From positions 1-64,000 of the forward strand of contig NZ_SSXV01000021.1 of the NCBI RefSeq assembly GCF_009469595.2: 64,000 nucleotides of DNA, written 5' to 3'. The translations under genes were made by a program, and so were the position numbers. The notes under the pieces are model-generated. The model saw only the letters and a program-made list of their open reading frames with translations. It was not told where the DNA came from and ran no database searches. Source of the stretch: Thauera sp. 2A1 (GTDB lineage: Bacteria; Pseudomonadota; Gammaproteobacteria; Burkholderiales; Rhodocyclaceae). Below, piece after piece: positions 39,997-50,351 of the stretch; positions within the stretch are counted from its first letter, which is position 1; each line of letters starts with the position of its first letter.

Positions 39997-41188
39997 CCTG
40001 CTCGTCGTCGGCGCCGGTCCCGTCGGCCTGGCGCTCGCCCTCGCGCTGAAGGACAGCGGGCTCAACATCGTGCTGGCCGACGCCCGGACGCGCGAGGCGG
40101 TCGCCGCCGACCCGCGCGACCTCGCGCTCGCCCACGGCAGCCGCCTGACGCTGCAGCGCCTCGGCGTGTGGGACGCCTTCCCCAAGACTGCGATCGAGCA
40201 TATCCACATCTCGCAGCAGGGCGGACTCGGCCGCACCCTGATCGACGCCGCCGATCACGACCTGCCCGCGCTGGGCTACGTCGCCGCAGCCGGCGCGCTG
40301 GCCGCTGCGTTGCGCAGCGCGGTCGACGCTGCCGGCATCCCGGTGCTGGACGAGACCGAAGTCACCCACCTCGCCCCAGGCGCCGACGATGTCGTCGCCA
40401 GCCTGGCCAGTGCTGGCACCATCGCCACCACGCTGCATGCGCGCCTCGCCGCCTGCGCCGAAGGTGGCCTGCGCACCGGCGACGCCAACATCGTCGAGCA
40501 CGATTACCGCCAGCATGCGCTGATCGCCCATGTCGAGGCGGATGGCGGCCATCGCCACACCGCCTTCGAGCGCTTCACCGGCGAAGGCCCGGTCGCGCTG
40601 CTGCCGCGCGGCGACGGCTACGCGCTGGTGCACGTCGCGCGGCCGGACACCGCGGATACCCTGCTCGCCCTCGATGACGCGGCCTACCTGGCACGGCTCC
40701 AGACCCACCTCGGCGGCCGCGTGCGCCTCACCGGCGTCGGCCCGCGCCTGCGCTACCCCCTGGTGCTGCGCTACCGCCGTTCGGCGATCGGCGAGCGCAC
40801 GGTGTGGCTCGGCAATGCCGCACAGACGCTGCATCCCGTCGCCGGACAAGGCTTCAACCTCGCGCTGCGGGATGTGTGGGCCCTGGCCGACATCCTGCGC
40901 CAAGCGAACATGGCCGCACCGCGCGCAGACGCAGCGCCCGCAACGACGGCCCCGGCCGGGCGCCTCGACCCGGGCGCCCCCGCCCTGCTGCAGCGCTATG
41001 CGGCGAGCCGCGAGCTCGACCGCCTCGGCACGATCCGCTTCACCGACACCCTGGTACGCGTGTTCAGCAATGAGCTCGCGCCGCTGCGCCACGCCCGCGG
41101 CGCAGCGCTGTTCGCGCTCGATGCGGTATCGCCGCTGCGCAACTTCATCGCCCGGCGCATGATGTTCGGTGCCCGCGCCTGGCCCTGA
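39980..41188 (+). CDS. ubiH: Ubiquinone-biosynthesis FAD monooxygenase (UbiH family)
   Basis: A 402-residue flavoprotein hydroxylase of ubiquinone synthesis. It has the N-terminal dinucleotide fold [16 protein letters not shown] and the family motif [20 protein letters not shown] (FAD ribityl contact). The regiochemistry (UbiH, UbiF, UbiI, UbiL or UbiM) cannot be settled from motifs; the pepP neighbourhood favours UbiH. The start lies 17 bases inside pepP. An Ala-rich insertion (about 312-335) precedes the C-terminal helix bundle. Confidence 0.88.
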   Translation: MRTVVDLLVVGAGPVGLALALALKDSGLNIVLADARTREAVAADPRDLALAHGSRLTLQRLGVWDAFPKTAIEHIHISQQGGLGRTLIDAADHDLPALGYVAAAGALAAALRSAVDAAGIPVLDETEVTHLAPGADDVVASLASAGTIATTLHARLAACAEGGLRTGDANIVEHDYRQHALIAHVEADGGHRHTAFERFTGEGPVALLPRGDGYALVHVARPDTADTLLALDDAAYLARLQTHLGGRVRLTGVGPRLRYPLVLRYRRSAIGERTVWLGNAAQTLHPVAGQGFNLALRDVWALADILRQANMAAPRADAAPATTAPAGRLDPGAPALLQRYAASRELDRLGTIRFTDTLVRVFSNELAPLRHARGAALFALDAVSPLRNFIARRMMFGARAWP

Positions 41189-41211
41189 ACACCCTGCCCC
41201 TCACCAGAAGC

Positions 41212-41248
41212 GAAAGGCCCGCGCCACCGGAGTGGACGCGGGCCTTTT
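41212..41248 (+). terminator. Bidirectional terminator between ubiH and metQ
   Basis: AAAGGCCCGCG pairs with CGCGGGCCTTT, and an inner CCAC/GTGG extends the hairpin around a CGGA loop. TTTTT follows on the plus strand, and the AAA flank gives a T tail on the minus strand. It separates the convergent ubiH and metQ. Confidence 0.9.
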
Positions 41249-41272
41249 TCATGGCCGGGGCTTGCCTGGCGA

Positions 41273-42064
41273 TCAGAACGCCGGCACCACCGCACCCTTG
41301 TACTTGTCGGCGATGAACTTCTTCACCTCGGGCGAATTCAGCGCTGCCGCCAGCTTCTTCATCGCCGGGCTGTTGGCATTGTCTTCGCGCGCGACCAGCA
41401 GGTTGGCGTAGGGCGAGCTCGCGTCCTCGATGAACAACGCATCCTTCAGCGGGTTCAGCCCGGCCTCGATCGCATAGTTGGTGTTGATCACCGCCAGGTC
41501 CACCTGGTTCAGGATGCGTGGCAGCGTCGCCGCTTCCAGCTCGCGGATCTTCAGCTTCTTCGGATTGGCGGCGATGTCCTTCTGCGTCGCCGAGATGTTG
41601 TTGAGGTCCTTGAGCGTGATCAGGCCCTTGCGCGCCATCAGCAGCAGCGCGCGACCGGAGTTGGACGGGTCGTTGGGAATCGCCACCGTCGCACCCTCGG
41701 GAATTGCGGCGACGTCCTTGTGCTTGGTCGAATAGGCGCCCAGCGGCTCGACATGCACCTTGGTCACCACGGTCTGGATGTCGTTCTTCTGCTTCTTCTT
41801 GAACTCGTCGAGATAGGGCTTGTGCAGGAAGAAGTTGCCATCGACGCGCTTCTCGTTGGTCTGCATCGACGGCTGCACGTAGTCGGTGAACACCTTCACC
41901 TCCAGCTCCACGCCCTCCTTGGCCAGCATCGGCTTGACGAATTCGAGGATCTCGGCATGCGGCACCGGTGTGGCTGCGATGACGAGGCGGTCGGCCGCGT
42001 GTGCGGCAGCGAGGGTGAGCGTGCCGAGGGCGGCAGCGAGCAGCGTGCGAAGGGTACGAGACAT
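41273..42064 (-). CDS. metQ: D/L-methionine ABC transporter substrate-binding protein MetQ
   Basis: MetQ captures methionine in the periplasm for MetNI. The 263-residue precursor has a signal peptide ending near AAAHAADRL and the NlpA family core (VGATPVPHAEIL-like IAATPVPHAEILEFV, DGNFFLHKPYLDEF, IPNDPSNSGRALLLM, NTNYAIEAGL). Unlike E. coli MetQ there is no cysteine at the cleavage site, so it is probably a soluble periplasmic protein and not a lipoprotein. The operon order is metN-metI-metQ. Confidence 0.93.
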   Translation of the reverse strand: MSRTLRTLLAAALGTLTLAAAHAADRLVIAATPVPHAEILEFVKPMLAKEGVELEVKVFTDYVQPSMQTNEKRVDGNFFLHKPYLDEFKKKQKNDIQTVVTKVHVEPLGAYSTKHKDVAAIPEGATVAIPNDPSNSGRALLLMARKGLITLKDLNNISATQKDIAANPKKLKIRELEAATLPRILNQVDLAVINTNYAIEAGLNPLKDALFIEDASSPYANLLVAREDNANSPAMKKLAAALNSPEVKKFIADKYKGAVVPAF

Positions 42065-42084
42065 GAAAAGCTCCTTTGTGAGGA

Positions 42085-42744
42085 TCACTTGCGGGTGAAG
42101 TACAGCACGAGGCGGTCACCTGCGTACTGTATGAATTGCACCAGCACCACCAGCAGCACGACGGTGATCACCATCACCTCGGTCTGGAAGCGCTGGTAGC
42201 CGAAACGGATGGCGAGGTCACCCAGGCCGCCGCCGCCGATCACGCCCGACATCGCCGCGTAGGACATCAGCGTGATCGCGGTCACCGTCACGGCGGCGAT
42301 CAGCCCGGGCAGCGCCTCGGGCAGCAGCGCGCCGAAGATGATGCGGCTGGTGCGGATGCCCATCGCCTGGCAGGCCTCGATCACGCCGCGGTCGACCTCG
42401 CGCAGCACGTTCTCGACCAGGCGCGCGAAGAAGGGGGCGGTGCCGACCACCAGCGGCGGGATGGCGCCTTCCACGCCAAGCGAAGTGCCGATCAGGATCA
42501 CCGTGACCGGAATCATCACGATCAGCAGGATCAGGAAGGGCACCGAGCGCAATACATTGACGACGAAGGACAGCACCACATACAGCGCGCGCTGCTCCAG
42601 CAACTGGCGTCGGGCGGTGACGAACAGCAGGATGCCCAGCGGCAGACCCAGCAGCACGGTGAACAGCAGCGACACGCCGGTCATGACCAGGGTTTCCCAG
42701 GTCGCCTGCCAGATGTCGCTCCAGTCGATGACGGAAAGGTCCAT
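42085..42744 (-). CDS. metI: Methionine ABC transporter permease MetI
   Basis: MetI is the membrane subunit of the methionine importer. The 219-residue product has five membrane segments and the EAA coupling loop that meets MetN (EACQAMGIRTSRIIFGALLP). Also visible are LRSVPFLILL and SYAAMSGVIGGGGLGD, typical of MetI. The ATG overlaps the metN stop as TAATG, giving tight coupling. A long upstream extension of the same frame is only metN read out of frame. Confidence 0.95.
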   Translation of the reverse strand: MDLSVIDWSDIWQATWETLVMTGVSLLFTVLLGLPLGILLFVTARRQLLEQRALYVVLSFVVNVLRSVPFLILLIVMIPVTVILIGTSLGVEGAIPPLVVGTAPFFARLVENVLREVDRGVIEACQAMGIRTSRIIFGALLPEALPGLIAAVTVTAITLMSYAAMSGVIGGGGLGDLAIRFGYQRFQTEVMVITVVLLVVLVQFIQYAGDRLVLYFTRK

Positions 42745-43772
42745 TACTGCAGCACCTCGTGATGGATGCGGTGGCGGTCGAGCTCGGCGAATACCGCGCG
42801 GATGGCCTCCTCGCCACCTTCGAGCTCGAGCAGCAACTGGCCGAAGGGCACGTCCTTGATGCTCGACACCTCGCCCTGCAGGATGGTCACCTGCACCCGG
42901 GCGCCTGCCATGATGCGGCTCAGGATGGGCTGGTAGGTGACATCGCCGAGGTAGGTCAGGCGCACCAGCGTGCCGCGCAGCTTGTCGCTCATGTAGGCGT
43001 GCGCAGGATCGAGGCTGGCCGCCGCCAGCGCGTCGCTCTGCGCCACCATGCTGCGCGTCACCGCATGCTGCGGGTGCAGGAAGACGTCCGCCACCTTGCC
43101 GGACTCGACGATGCGCCCGCCGTCGATCACCGCGACGCGATCGCAGATCGTGCGGATGACCTGCATCTCGTGCGTGATCAGCACGATGGTGAGACCGAGC
43201 TGGCGGTTGATGTCGAGCAGCAACCTGAGGATGGACTGCGTGGTCTCGGGATCGAGCGCGGACGTCGCCTCGTCGCACAGCAGCAGCCGCGGCCGGTTGG
43301 CCAGCGCACGCGCGATGCCCACGCGCTGCTTCTGCCCGCCGGACAACTGCGCCGGATACTTGTGGCCATGTTCAGCCAGGCCCACCAGCTCCAGCAGCTC
43401 GGCCACCCGCGCCGCGCGCTCGACCGCATTGCCATGCCCGGTCGCCTTCAGCGGCCAATCTATGTTCTGCGCCACTGTCTTGGCGTTGAGCAGGTTGAAG
43501 TGCTGGAAGATCATGCCGATGCGGCGGCGCAACGCGTACAAGGCCTCGCGGTCGAGGCGGGTGATGTCCTCGCCGTCGATCAGCACCCGACCCGAGCTCG
43601 GCCGCTCGAGCAGGTTCAGTGTGCGGATCAGCGTGCTCTTGCCCGCGCCGGAGCGGCCGATGATGCCGAACACTTCGCCGCCCGCAATCTCGAGGTCGAT
43701 GTCGGCAAGCGCCTGGACTTCGCGGCCGTCGGCGGCGCGGTAAGTCTTGTGCAGGTTTTCGATGCGGATCAC
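42744..43772 (-). CDS. metN: Methionine ABC transporter ATP-binding protein MetN
   Basis: MetN is the ATPase of the methionine importer. The 342-residue protein has Walker A GRSGAGKST, the signature LSGGQKQRVGIARAL, Walker B LLLCDEATSALDPET and the switch His (LITHEM). It ends in the C-terminal NIL regulatory domain that senses intracellular methionine (about residues 265-342). The GTG at 43772 gives the family N-terminus IRIENLHKTY. Upstream in-frame sequence is unrelated. No SAM riboswitch fold is evident in the 150 bases before it. Confidence 0.94.
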   Translation of the reverse strand: MIRIENLHKTYRAADGREVQALADIDLEIAGGEVFGIIGRSGAGKSTLIRTLNLLERPSSGRVLIDGEDITRLDREALYALRRRIGMIFQHFNLLNAKTVAQNIDWPLKATGHGNAVERAARVAELLELVGLAEHGHKYPAQLSGGQKQRVGIARALANRPRLLLCDEATSALDPETTQSILRLLLDINRQLGLTIVLITHEMQVIRTICDRVAVIDGGRIVESGKVADVFLHPQHAVTRSMVAQSDALAAASLDPAHAYMSDKLRGTLVRLTYLGDVTYQPILSRIMAGARVQVTILQGEVSSIKDVPFGQLLLELEGGEEAIRAVFAELDRHRIHHEVLQ

Positions 43773-43923
43773 GACGGGGCGTCCGGAATCTGAAGAAAAG
43801 CGGTGGAGTGTACCCCGCCGGCGTGAGCTGCACCACGCTTTCCGGGCGGTCCACGGCGGAACGCGGCGCCCAAGGGCTTGAGCGATGGGGTAAAATGGCG
43901 GTTTTTCCAGACGCCTGACGCCC

Positions 43924-44946
43924 ATGCAGTTCGCCGGATTCACGCTGCGCAACAACCTTTTCGTCGCTCCCATGGCCGGAGTGACCGACCGTCCGTTCCG
44001 CCAGTTGTGCAAGAAGATGGGCGCCGGGTTGGCGGTGTCCGAGATGGTCACGTCCAACTCGCTGCTGTACGGGAGCGAGAAGACACAGCGTCGCGCCAAC
44101 CACGACGGCGAGGTGGAGCCGATCTCCGTGCAGATCGCCGGCGCCGATCCGGCGATGATGGCCGAGGCCGCGCGCCACAACGCCGAGCGCGGTGCGCAGA
44201 TCATCGACATCAACATGGGCTGCCCGGCGAAGAAGGTGTGCAACGTGATGGCCGGCTCGGCGCTGATGCAGGACGAGCCGCTCGTCGCACGCATCCTCGA
44301 GGCGGTGGTGAAGGCGGTGCCCGAAACGCCCGTCACGCTCAAGTTCCGCACCGGCTGGAACCGCGCCAACAAGAACGCACCGACGATCGCGCGCATCGCC
44401 GAGGAATCCGGCATCCGCGCCATCGCCATCCATGGTCGCACCCGTGCCGACCAGTACATGGGCGACGCCGAGTACGACACCATCGCCCACGTGAAGTCGC
44501 GGGTGACGATCCCGGTCATCGCCAACGGCGACATCACCTCGCCGCAGAAGGCGAAGCACGTGCTCGACTACACCGGCGCCGACGGCGTGATGATCGGCCG
44601 CGCCGCGCAGGGCCGGCCGTGGATCTTCCGCGAGATAGAACACTTCCTCGCCACCGGCGAGGAACTGCCGCCGCCGCTGGTGAGCGAGATCCACCAGGTC
44701 TGCCGCGACCACATCGATGACCTGTATGCGTTCTACGGCGAAGCCAGGGGAGTGAAGATCGCGCGCAAGCACATCTCCTGGTACACCAGGGGCCTCGTCG
44801 GCTCCGCGGCCTTCCGCTTCGCGATGAACCAGATCCCCGACATCCCGGCGCAGCTCACCGCGGTCGACGAGTTCTTCGGCAAGCTGGCCGAAGCCGACAC
44901 GCGCCTGCGCTATGAAGCCGAACCGCCTCAGGAGCTCGCCGCATGA
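43924..44946 (+). CDS. dusB: tRNA-dihydrouridine synthase DusB
   Basis: DusB reduces specific uridines of the tRNA D-loop with FMN and NADPH. The 340-residue protein has APMAGVTDRPFR, DINMGCPAKKV with catalytic Cys100, IHGRTRADQYMG and the FMN phosphate-binding GADGVMIGRAAQGRPWIF. It overlaps fis by four bases. The dusB-fis operon is widely conserved and in E. coli is controlled from a promoter before dusB. A TAAAAT at 43891-43896 is a possible -10 here. Confidence 0.95.
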   Translation: MQFAGFTLRNNLFVAPMAGVTDRPFRQLCKKMGAGLAVSEMVTSNSLLYGSEKTQRRANHDGEVEPISVQIAGADPAMMAEAARHNAERGAQIIDINMGCPAKKVCNVMAGSALMQDEPLVARILEAVVKAVPETPVTLKFRTGWNRANKNAPTIARIAEESGIRAIAIHGRTRADQYMGDAEYDTIAHVKSRVTIPVIANGDITSPQKAKHVLDYTGADGVMIGRAAQGRPWIFREIEHFLATGEELPPPLVSEIHQVCRDHIDDLYAFYGEARGVKIARKHISWYTRGLVGSAAFRFAMNQIPDIPAQLTAVDEFFGKLAEADTRLRYEAEPPQELAA

Positions 44947-45179
44947 GCCGCAGCAACGAGATCGCAGAATCCGTCTTCCGCACGCTGGACCAGTACTTCC
45001 GAGACCTGGACGGCGAGAAGCCGGCCGCCATCTACGACATGGTGATGCGCAACGTCGAACGCCCGATGCTCGAATTCGTCCTGCAGCGCACCAACGGCAA
45101 CCAGACCATGGCGGCTGAATTGCTCGGCATCAACCGCAACACCCTGCGCCGCAAGCTGACCGAGTACGACCTGCTCTGA
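44943..45179 (+). CDS. fis: DNA-binding protein Fis
   Basis: Fis is a small nucleoid protein and regulator of rRNA and growth-phase genes. The 78-residue product is shorter at the N-terminus than E. coli Fis (98), as usual in betaproteobacteria. The C-terminal helix-turn-helix is intact (NQTMAAELLGINRNTLRRKL). Its start overlaps the dusB stop, and purH begins 66 bases downstream. Confidence 0.95.
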   Translation: MSRSNEIAESVFRTLDQYFRDLDGEKPAAIYDMVMRNVERPMLEFVLQRTNGNQTMAAELLGINRNTLRRKLTEYDLL

Positions 45180-45245
45180 GACGCCGCGCGCGCCTGGCCG
45201 AGTTCCCCAATCCCCACGCTTTCATTTCTTCGCATCCAGACAACG

Positions 45246-46835
45246 ATGAACGTCACCCAAGCCCTGATCAGTGTTTCCGACAAACGCGGCGTGCTCGATT
45301 TCGCGCGCGAACTCGCCGGCCTCGGCATCAAGCTGTTGTCGACCGGCGGCACCGCCAGCCTGCTGCGCGAGGCGGGGCTGGAAGTGAAGGATGTGTCCGA
45401 GCATACCGGCTTCCCGGAAATGCTCGACGGCCGCGTCAAGACGCTGCATCCCAAGGTGCATGGCGGGATCCTCGCGCGCCGTGACCTGGCGGAGCACATG
45501 GACACGATCGCGGCACACGACATCGGCCGCATCGACCTCGTCGTCGTCAATCTCTACCCCTTCCAGCAGACGGTCGCGAAGCCCGACTGCAAGCTGGAAG
45601 ATGCGATCGAGAACATCGACATCGGCGGTCCGGCCATGGTGCGTGCCGCCGCCAAGAACCACGGCAACGAGCAGGGCGGCGTCGGCATCGTCACCGATCC
45701 GGAGGACTACAACGGCATCGTCTCCGAGCTGAAGAGCAACGCCTGCAAGCTGAGCTACAAGACCCGCTTCGCTCTGGCGGTGAAGGCCTTCACCCACACC
45801 GCGCGCTACGACTCGGCGATCTCCAACTACCTCACCGCGCTGGTCACCAACGAGGCCGGCGACGTCTCGCTGCAGACCTACCCGAAGCGCCTGCAACTGG
45901 CCTTCGACAAGGTGCAGGACCTGCGCTACGGCGAGAACCCGCACCAGACCGCCGCCTTCTATCGCCAGCCGGGCGCGGCCGAGGGCGGCATCGCCGGCTA
46001 CACCCAGTTGCAGGGCAAGGAGCTGTCCTACAACAACATCGCCGACGCCGACGCCGCCTGGGAATGCGTGAAGGCCTTCGACAGTTCCGCCGCGGCCTGC
46101 GTCATCGTCAAGCACGCCAACCCCTGCGGCGTGGCCGTCGCTGCCAGTCCGCTCGAGGCGTACAGAAAGGCGTTCTCCACCGACCCGACCTCGGCCTTTG
46201 GCGGCATCATCGCATTCAACGGTGCAGTCGACCGTGCCGCCGCCGAAGCGGTGTCGGCGCAGTTCCTCGAAGTGCTGATCGCGCCGTCCTACACCGCCGA
46301 CGCACTCGAGCTGCTGCGCGCCAAGCAGAACGTGCGCGTGCTCAGCTGCCCGCTCGGCCAGCCTGCCGGCGCCTTCGACTACAAGCGCGTGGGCGGCGGC
46401 CTGCTCGTACAGAGCGCCGACGAGGCGCGCATCCAGCTCACCGACCTCAAGGTCGTCACCCGCCGCGCGCCGACGGAAGCCGAAATGCGCGACATGCTGT
46501 TCGCCTGGCGCGTGGCGAAGTACGTGAAGTCCAACGCCATCGTGTATTGCAGGGACGGCATGACGGTAGGCGTCGGCGCCGGCCAGATGAGCCGGGTCGA
46601 TTCGGCCCGCATCGCGAAGATCAAGGCCGAGAACGCCGGTTTGCAGATCGCCGGCTGCGTGGTCGCGTCCGACGCCTTCTTCCCCTTCCGCGACGGACTG
46701 GACGTGCTCGCCCAGGCCGGCGCCACCGCGGTGATCCAGCCGGGCGGCTCGATGCGCGACGCCGAGGTGATCGCCGCGGCCGACGAACAGAACATCGCCA
46801 TGGTGTTCACCGGTTTCCGCCACTTCCGGCACTAA
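45246..46835 (+). CDS. purH: Bifunctional AICAR formyltransferase / IMP cyclohydrolase
   Basis: PurH carries out the last two steps of IMP synthesis. The 529-residue protein has the N-terminal MGS-like cyclohydrolase domain ([16 protein letters not shown] [44 protein letters not shown]). The C-terminal transformylase domain has [12 protein letters not shown] (catalytic Lys-His) and [10 protein letters not shown]. purD follows 31 bases later, so two purine genes are co-transcribed after fis. Confidence 0.98.
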   Translation: MNVTQALISVSDKRGVLDFARELAGLGIKLLSTGGTASLLREAGLEVKDVSEHTGFPEMLDGRVKTLHPKVHGGILARRDLAEHMDTIAAHDIGRIDLVVVNLYPFQQTVAKPDCKLEDAIENIDIGGPAMVRAAAKNHGNEQGGVGIVTDPEDYNGIVSELKSNACKLSYKTRFALAVKAFTHTARYDSAISNYLTALVTNEAGDVSLQTYPKRLQLAFDKVQDLRYGENPHQTAAFYRQPGAAEGGIAGYTQLQGKELSYNNIADADAAWECVKAFDSSAAACVIVKHANPCGVAVAASPLEAYRKAFSTDPTSAFGGIIAFNGAVDRAAAEAVSAQFLEVLIAPSYTADALELLRAKQNVRVLSCPLGQPAGAFDYKRVGGGLLVQSADEARIQLTDLKVVTRRAPTEAEMRDMLFAWRVAKYVKSNAIVYCRDGMTVGVGAGQMSRVDSARIAKIKAENAGLQIAGCVVASDAFFPFRDGLDVLAQAGATAVIQPGGSMRDAEVIAAADEQNIAMVFTGFRHFRH

Positions 46836-46866
46836 GCGCAGACCCAGCAGAAACTCGGAGCATCAC

Positions 46867-48156
46867 ATGAAAGTCCTCGTCATCGGTTCCGGCGGACGCG
46901 AACACGCGCTGGCCTGGAAGCTCGCCCAGTCGCCCAAGGTGACCCGCGTGCTGGTCGCGCCGGGCAACCCCGGCACCGCGCGTGAGCCCAAGCTGCAGAA
47001 CGTGGCGGTGAGCGCCGTTCCCGAGCTGGTGGAGCTGGCGCGCCGCGAGCAGGTCGGCTTCACTGTCGTCGGGCCCGAGGCGCCGCTCGCCGCCGGCGTC
47101 GTCGATGCCTTCCGCGCCGCGGGCCTGCCGATCTTCGGACCGACCAAGGCTGCAGCGCAACTGGAGAGCTCGAAGGACTTCGCCAAGCAGTTCCTCGTCC
47201 GCCACAACATCCCGACGGCGAAGTACCGCACCTTCTCCGACGCCGCGCAGGCGCACGCCTATGTCGACGCCGAAGGTGCGCCCATCGTCATCAAGGCTGA
47301 CGGCCTGGCCGCCGGTAAGGGCGTCGTCGTGGCGATGACGGCCGACGAAGCCCACGCCGCGATCGACATGATGCTGCTCGACAACAGGCTGGGCGTGCAG
47401 TACGCCGACGGCGGCGCGCGCGTCGTCATCGAGGAGTTCATGCAGGGCGAGGAGGCCAGCTTCATCGTCATGGCCGACGGCAAACACGCGCTGCCACTGG
47501 CCACCAGTCAGGACCACAAGCGCCTGAAGGACGGCGACACCGGCCCCAACACCGGCGGCATGGGCGCCTACTCGCCGGCCCCGGTGGTGACGCCGGAAGT
47601 TCACGCGCGCGTGATGCGCGAGATCATCCAGCCCACGCTCGTTGGCATGGCCGCCGAGGGCCTGCCCTACACCGGCTTCCTTTACGCCGGCCTGATGATC
47701 GATGCCGCCGGCAAGGCGCGCGTGGTCGAATTCAACTGCCGCATGGGCGATCCTGAAACGCAGCCCATCATGATGCGGCTGAAGACGGACTTGTCCGACC
47801 TCGTCGAAGCTGCCATTGCAGGCCAGTTGGACAAGATCGAGGCACAGTGGGACCGTCGCTTCGCGCTCGGCGTCGTGCTCGCGGCCGCGGGCTACCCCGA
47901 CAGCCCGCACAAGGGCGACGTGATCGGCGGCCTGCCCGTCGGCAGTGCGGACGACGTGCACGTGTTCCATGCCGGCACCGCCGAGCAGGACGGGCAGGTC
48001 GTCACCGCAGGCGGCCGCGTGCTGTGCGTCACCGCGCTGGGCGACAACGTGCGCCAGGCGCAGAAGCGCGCCTACGAATTGGCTGACGGCATCCATTTCG
48101 ACGGCAAGCAGTATCGCCGCGACATCGGCCACCGCGCCCTGACACGCAAGACCTGA
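46867..48156 (+). CDS. purD: Phosphoribosylamine--glycine ligase
   Basis: PurD joins glycine to phosphoribosylamine with ATP, the second step of purine synthesis. The 429-residue protein has the N-terminal [15 protein letters not shown] and [10 protein letters not shown]. The ATP-grasp core has [21 protein letters not shown], the [20 protein letters not shown] loop and [10 protein letters not shown] metal site. It lies between purH and hemF on the same strand. Confidence 0.98.
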   Translation: MKVLVIGSGGREHALAWKLAQSPKVTRVLVAPGNPGTAREPKLQNVAVSAVPELVELARREQVGFTVVGPEAPLAAGVVDAFRAAGLPIFGPTKAAAQLESSKDFAKQFLVRHNIPTAKYRTFSDAAQAHAYVDAEGAPIVIKADGLAAGKGVVVAMTADEAHAAIDMMLLDNRLGVQYADGGARVVIEEFMQGEEASFIVMADGKHALPLATSQDHKRLKDGDTGPNTGGMGAYSPAPVVTPEVHARVMREIIQPTLVGMAAEGLPYTGFLYAGLMIDAAGKARVVEFNCRMGDPETQPIMMRLKTDLSDLVEAAIAGQLDKIEAQWDRRFALGVVLAAAGYPDSPHKGDVIGGLPVGSADDVHVFHAGTAEQDGQVVTAGGRVLCVTALGDNVRQAQKRAYELADGIHFDGKQYRRDIGHRALTRKT

Positions 48157-48179
48157 CCCACCTGCCGCCCCAAGATCCG

Positions 48180-49088
48180 ATGGACTCCAGCCGCGTCAAG
48201 CCCTTCCTGCTCGAACTCCAGCAAGGCATCGTCGACCGACTCGCTGGCTTCGACGGCAAGCCTTTCCACACCGACACCTGGGAGCGCCCTGCGGGTGGTG
48301 GCGGCATCACCCGGGTGATCGAGGAAGGCAATTTCTTCGAGCGCGGCGGGGTCAACTTCTCGCATGTGCTGGGCGACGGCATGCCGGCCTCAGCCACTGC
48401 GCATCGCCCCGAGCTCGCCGGGCGCCGCTTCGAGGCGATGGGTGTGTCGCTGGTGCTGCACCCGCGCAATCCCTGGTGCCCCACGGTGCACATGAACGTG
48501 CGCTTCTTCATCGCCACGGCCGCCGGCAAGCCGCCGGTGTGGTGGTTCGGCGGCGGCATGGACCTTACGCCCTACTACGGTTTCGAGGAAGACGTGCGCC
48601 ACTTCCACGCCACCTGCAAGGCGGCGGTGCTGCCCTACGGTGGCGAAGCGGAATACCGCAGGCTGAAGGAATGGTGCGACCGCTATTTCTTCCTCAAGCA
48701 CCGCAACGAACCGCGCGGCGTCGGCGGCCTGTTCTTCGATGACCTCGGCGCGGACGGCAAGATCGACTTCGAACAGGCTTTCGGGCTGACTCGTTCGGTT
48801 GGTCACGCCTTCCTCGATGCCTATCTTCCCATCGTCGAGCGCCGCCGCAACCTGGCCTACGGCGAGCGCGAGCGTGACTTCCAGGCCTACCGCCGTGGGC
48901 GCTACGTGGAGTTCAACCTGGTTTTCGACCGCGGCACGCTGTTCGGCCTGCAATCAGGCGGGCGCACCGAATCCATCCTGATGTCGATGCCGCCGATCGT
49001 GAAATGGCGCTACGACTGGAAGCCCGAAGCAGGCACGGCGGAAGCACAACTGTACGAGACTTTCCTGCAGCCGCGCGACTGGACCTGA
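48180..49088 (+). CDS. hemF: Oxygen-dependent coproporphyrinogen III oxidase
   Basis: HemF decarboxylates coproporphyrinogen III to protoporphyrinogen IX with O2 in haem synthesis. The 302-residue protein is the usual length. Motifs include [41 protein letters not shown] (active-site Asp and His region) and the C-terminal [20 protein letters not shown]. It starts 23 bases after purD. It is convergent with the hemCDXY cluster, bringing five haem genes within 5 kb. Confidence 0.97.
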   Translation: MDSSRVKPFLLELQQGIVDRLAGFDGKPFHTDTWERPAGGGGITRVIEEGNFFERGGVNFSHVLGDGMPASATAHRPELAGRRFEAMGVSLVLHPRNPWCPTVHMNVRFFIATAAGKPPVWWFGGGMDLTPYYGFEEDVRHFHATCKAAVLPYGGEAEYRRLKEWCDRYFFLKHRNEPRGVGGLFFDDLGADGKIDFEQAFGLTRSVGHAFLDAYLPIVERRRNLAYGERERDFQAYRRGRYVEFNLVFDRGTLFGLQSGGRTESILMSMPPIVKWRYDWKPEAGTAEAQLYETFLQPRDWT

Positions 49089-49145
49089 GCCGAGCAGGCA
49101 GGGTCGCGACGCCGTCCTGCGACGCCGCGCTCCCCCGCCGCCCTG

Positions 49146-50342
49146 TCATTTCGCCGACGCGCCCCCGGCGACCATTTCCGCCGCTGCACGATAGTGCTTT
49201 TGCGCCTCTTCCTGTCTACCGAGCCGCTCCAGCAACCCTGCCAGGGCGAGGCGGACATCGACAGTGGGCGTGCGATTGAGCGAGGCTTCCAGGTAGCTCT
49301 GCGCCTTGCCCCACAGTTGCGCGCCCATGCACAGGCGACCGAGGGCAAAGAGCAGGCCGCCGTCGTTGGGCTGGCGTTTCAGCCAGCCCTCGGCCTTGGC
49401 CAGGCATGCCACGGCATCGCCTTCGCCGTCGCCACAATGCGCATAGAGGCGTGCCAGCGCACCATCCCATTCATTGTCGAGTAAACGCTCCAGCGTGCGG
49501 CGCGTGAGCGCACCATGCCCAGCGGCGGCCAGCATCGGCACCGCCCGCTCGACGAGCCGGCGATCGTGTAGCTCGTCGACCGGAATGGCGTTCCAGTAGC
49601 CGGCCAGCGCGACCGGATCGCTGCGCAGCTCGTGCATGCGCTCGAGATGGGCTCGGCGCAACAGCGGCGCGGCCTGGTCAGCCGTCAGCGCCTTGTGCTT
49701 GAGCAGTTGTCGTGTGGCGCGCAGCAGTTCGTCCCACTGCTCCAGGGCCGAGGCCACCGTCAGCGACATGCGCAGCACCGCGATGTGCCGATGCCCGGCC
49801 TGGCGCAGGGTCTCCAGGCGCTCGGCCGCCTCGTCGAAACGACGTCCGTCGATGGCGAGCTCGGCCTCGGTCATCAGGCGCGCGACACGCGCATCGTCGC
49901 CCTGTTCCGCCGCATGTCCCAGCCAGATGCGGTAACGCGTATCGTCGTGCATCGCGTGGGCTGCGCGCGCCGCCACCAGTGAGGCCATCGCCGCACTCTC
50001 GCCGGACGAAAACGCCGCCGAGGCAAACTTGAGCGCCTGCGCGAAGCGGCCTTCGAACAGCGTGCGCAAGGCCTCGCGCAGTGCCAGGCCCGCCTTCTCG
50101 CGCCGCCGCCGCTCCCGCCACTGCGCCACGCGCCCGGGCAGTTCCAGCGTGCGTCGGACGAGCCTGACGAGGAGGTATGCGACGACGAAGCCCAGTACCG
50201 CCAGCACCGCGAACAGGTTCAGCGACAACTGCGCGCGCCAGGGCGGCAGCACCAGCAGGACGTAGCCCTCGTTCAGGCCGGCAGCCATGGCCAGGCCGGC
50301 CGCCAGCGCGAAGATGCCAATCAGCCAGATCAATGCACGCAT
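49146..50342 (-). CDS. hemY: HemY-type inner-membrane TPR protein
   Basis: This 398-residue protein is the proteobacterial HemY family member named from its place in the hem operon, not a proven protoporphyrinogen oxidase. Two N-terminal membrane segments (about residues 3-20 and 38-60, the second ending in VRRTLELPGRV) anchor a long helical TPR-like domain rich in Ala, Leu and Arg. It lies 9 bases after hemX in hemC-hemD-hemX-hemY. The role in haem or envelope homeostasis is still unclear in the family. Confidence 0.85.
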   Translation of the reverse strand: MRALIWLIGIFALAAGLAMAAGLNEGYVLLVLPPWRAQLSLNLFAVLAVLGFVVAYLLVRLVRRTLELPGRVAQWRERRRREKAGLALREALRTLFEGRFAQALKFASAAFSSGESAAMASLVAARAAHAMHDDTRYRIWLGHAAEQGDDARVARLMTEAELAIDGRRFDEAAERLETLRQAGHRHIAVLRMSLTVASALEQWDELLRATRQLLKHKALTADQAAPLLRRAHLERMHELRSDPVALAGYWNAIPVDELHDRRLVERAVPMLAAAGHGALTRRTLERLLDNEWDGALARLYAHCGDGEGDAVACLAKAEGWLKRQPNDGGLLFALGRLCMGAQLWGKAQSYLEASLNRTPTVDVRLALAGLLERLGRQEEAQKHYRAAAEMVAGGASAK

Positions 50343-50351
50343 GGCCGCCCC

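Noticed and set aside
42745..43278. In-frame N-terminal extension of metI over metN
   Set aside because: The extension is metN read out of frame. The ATG at 42744 overlapping the metN stop gives the normal MetI N-terminus.
43773..43923. SAM or methionine riboswitch before metN
   Set aside because: No conserved SAM-I/II core elements or paired stems were visible in this short gap.
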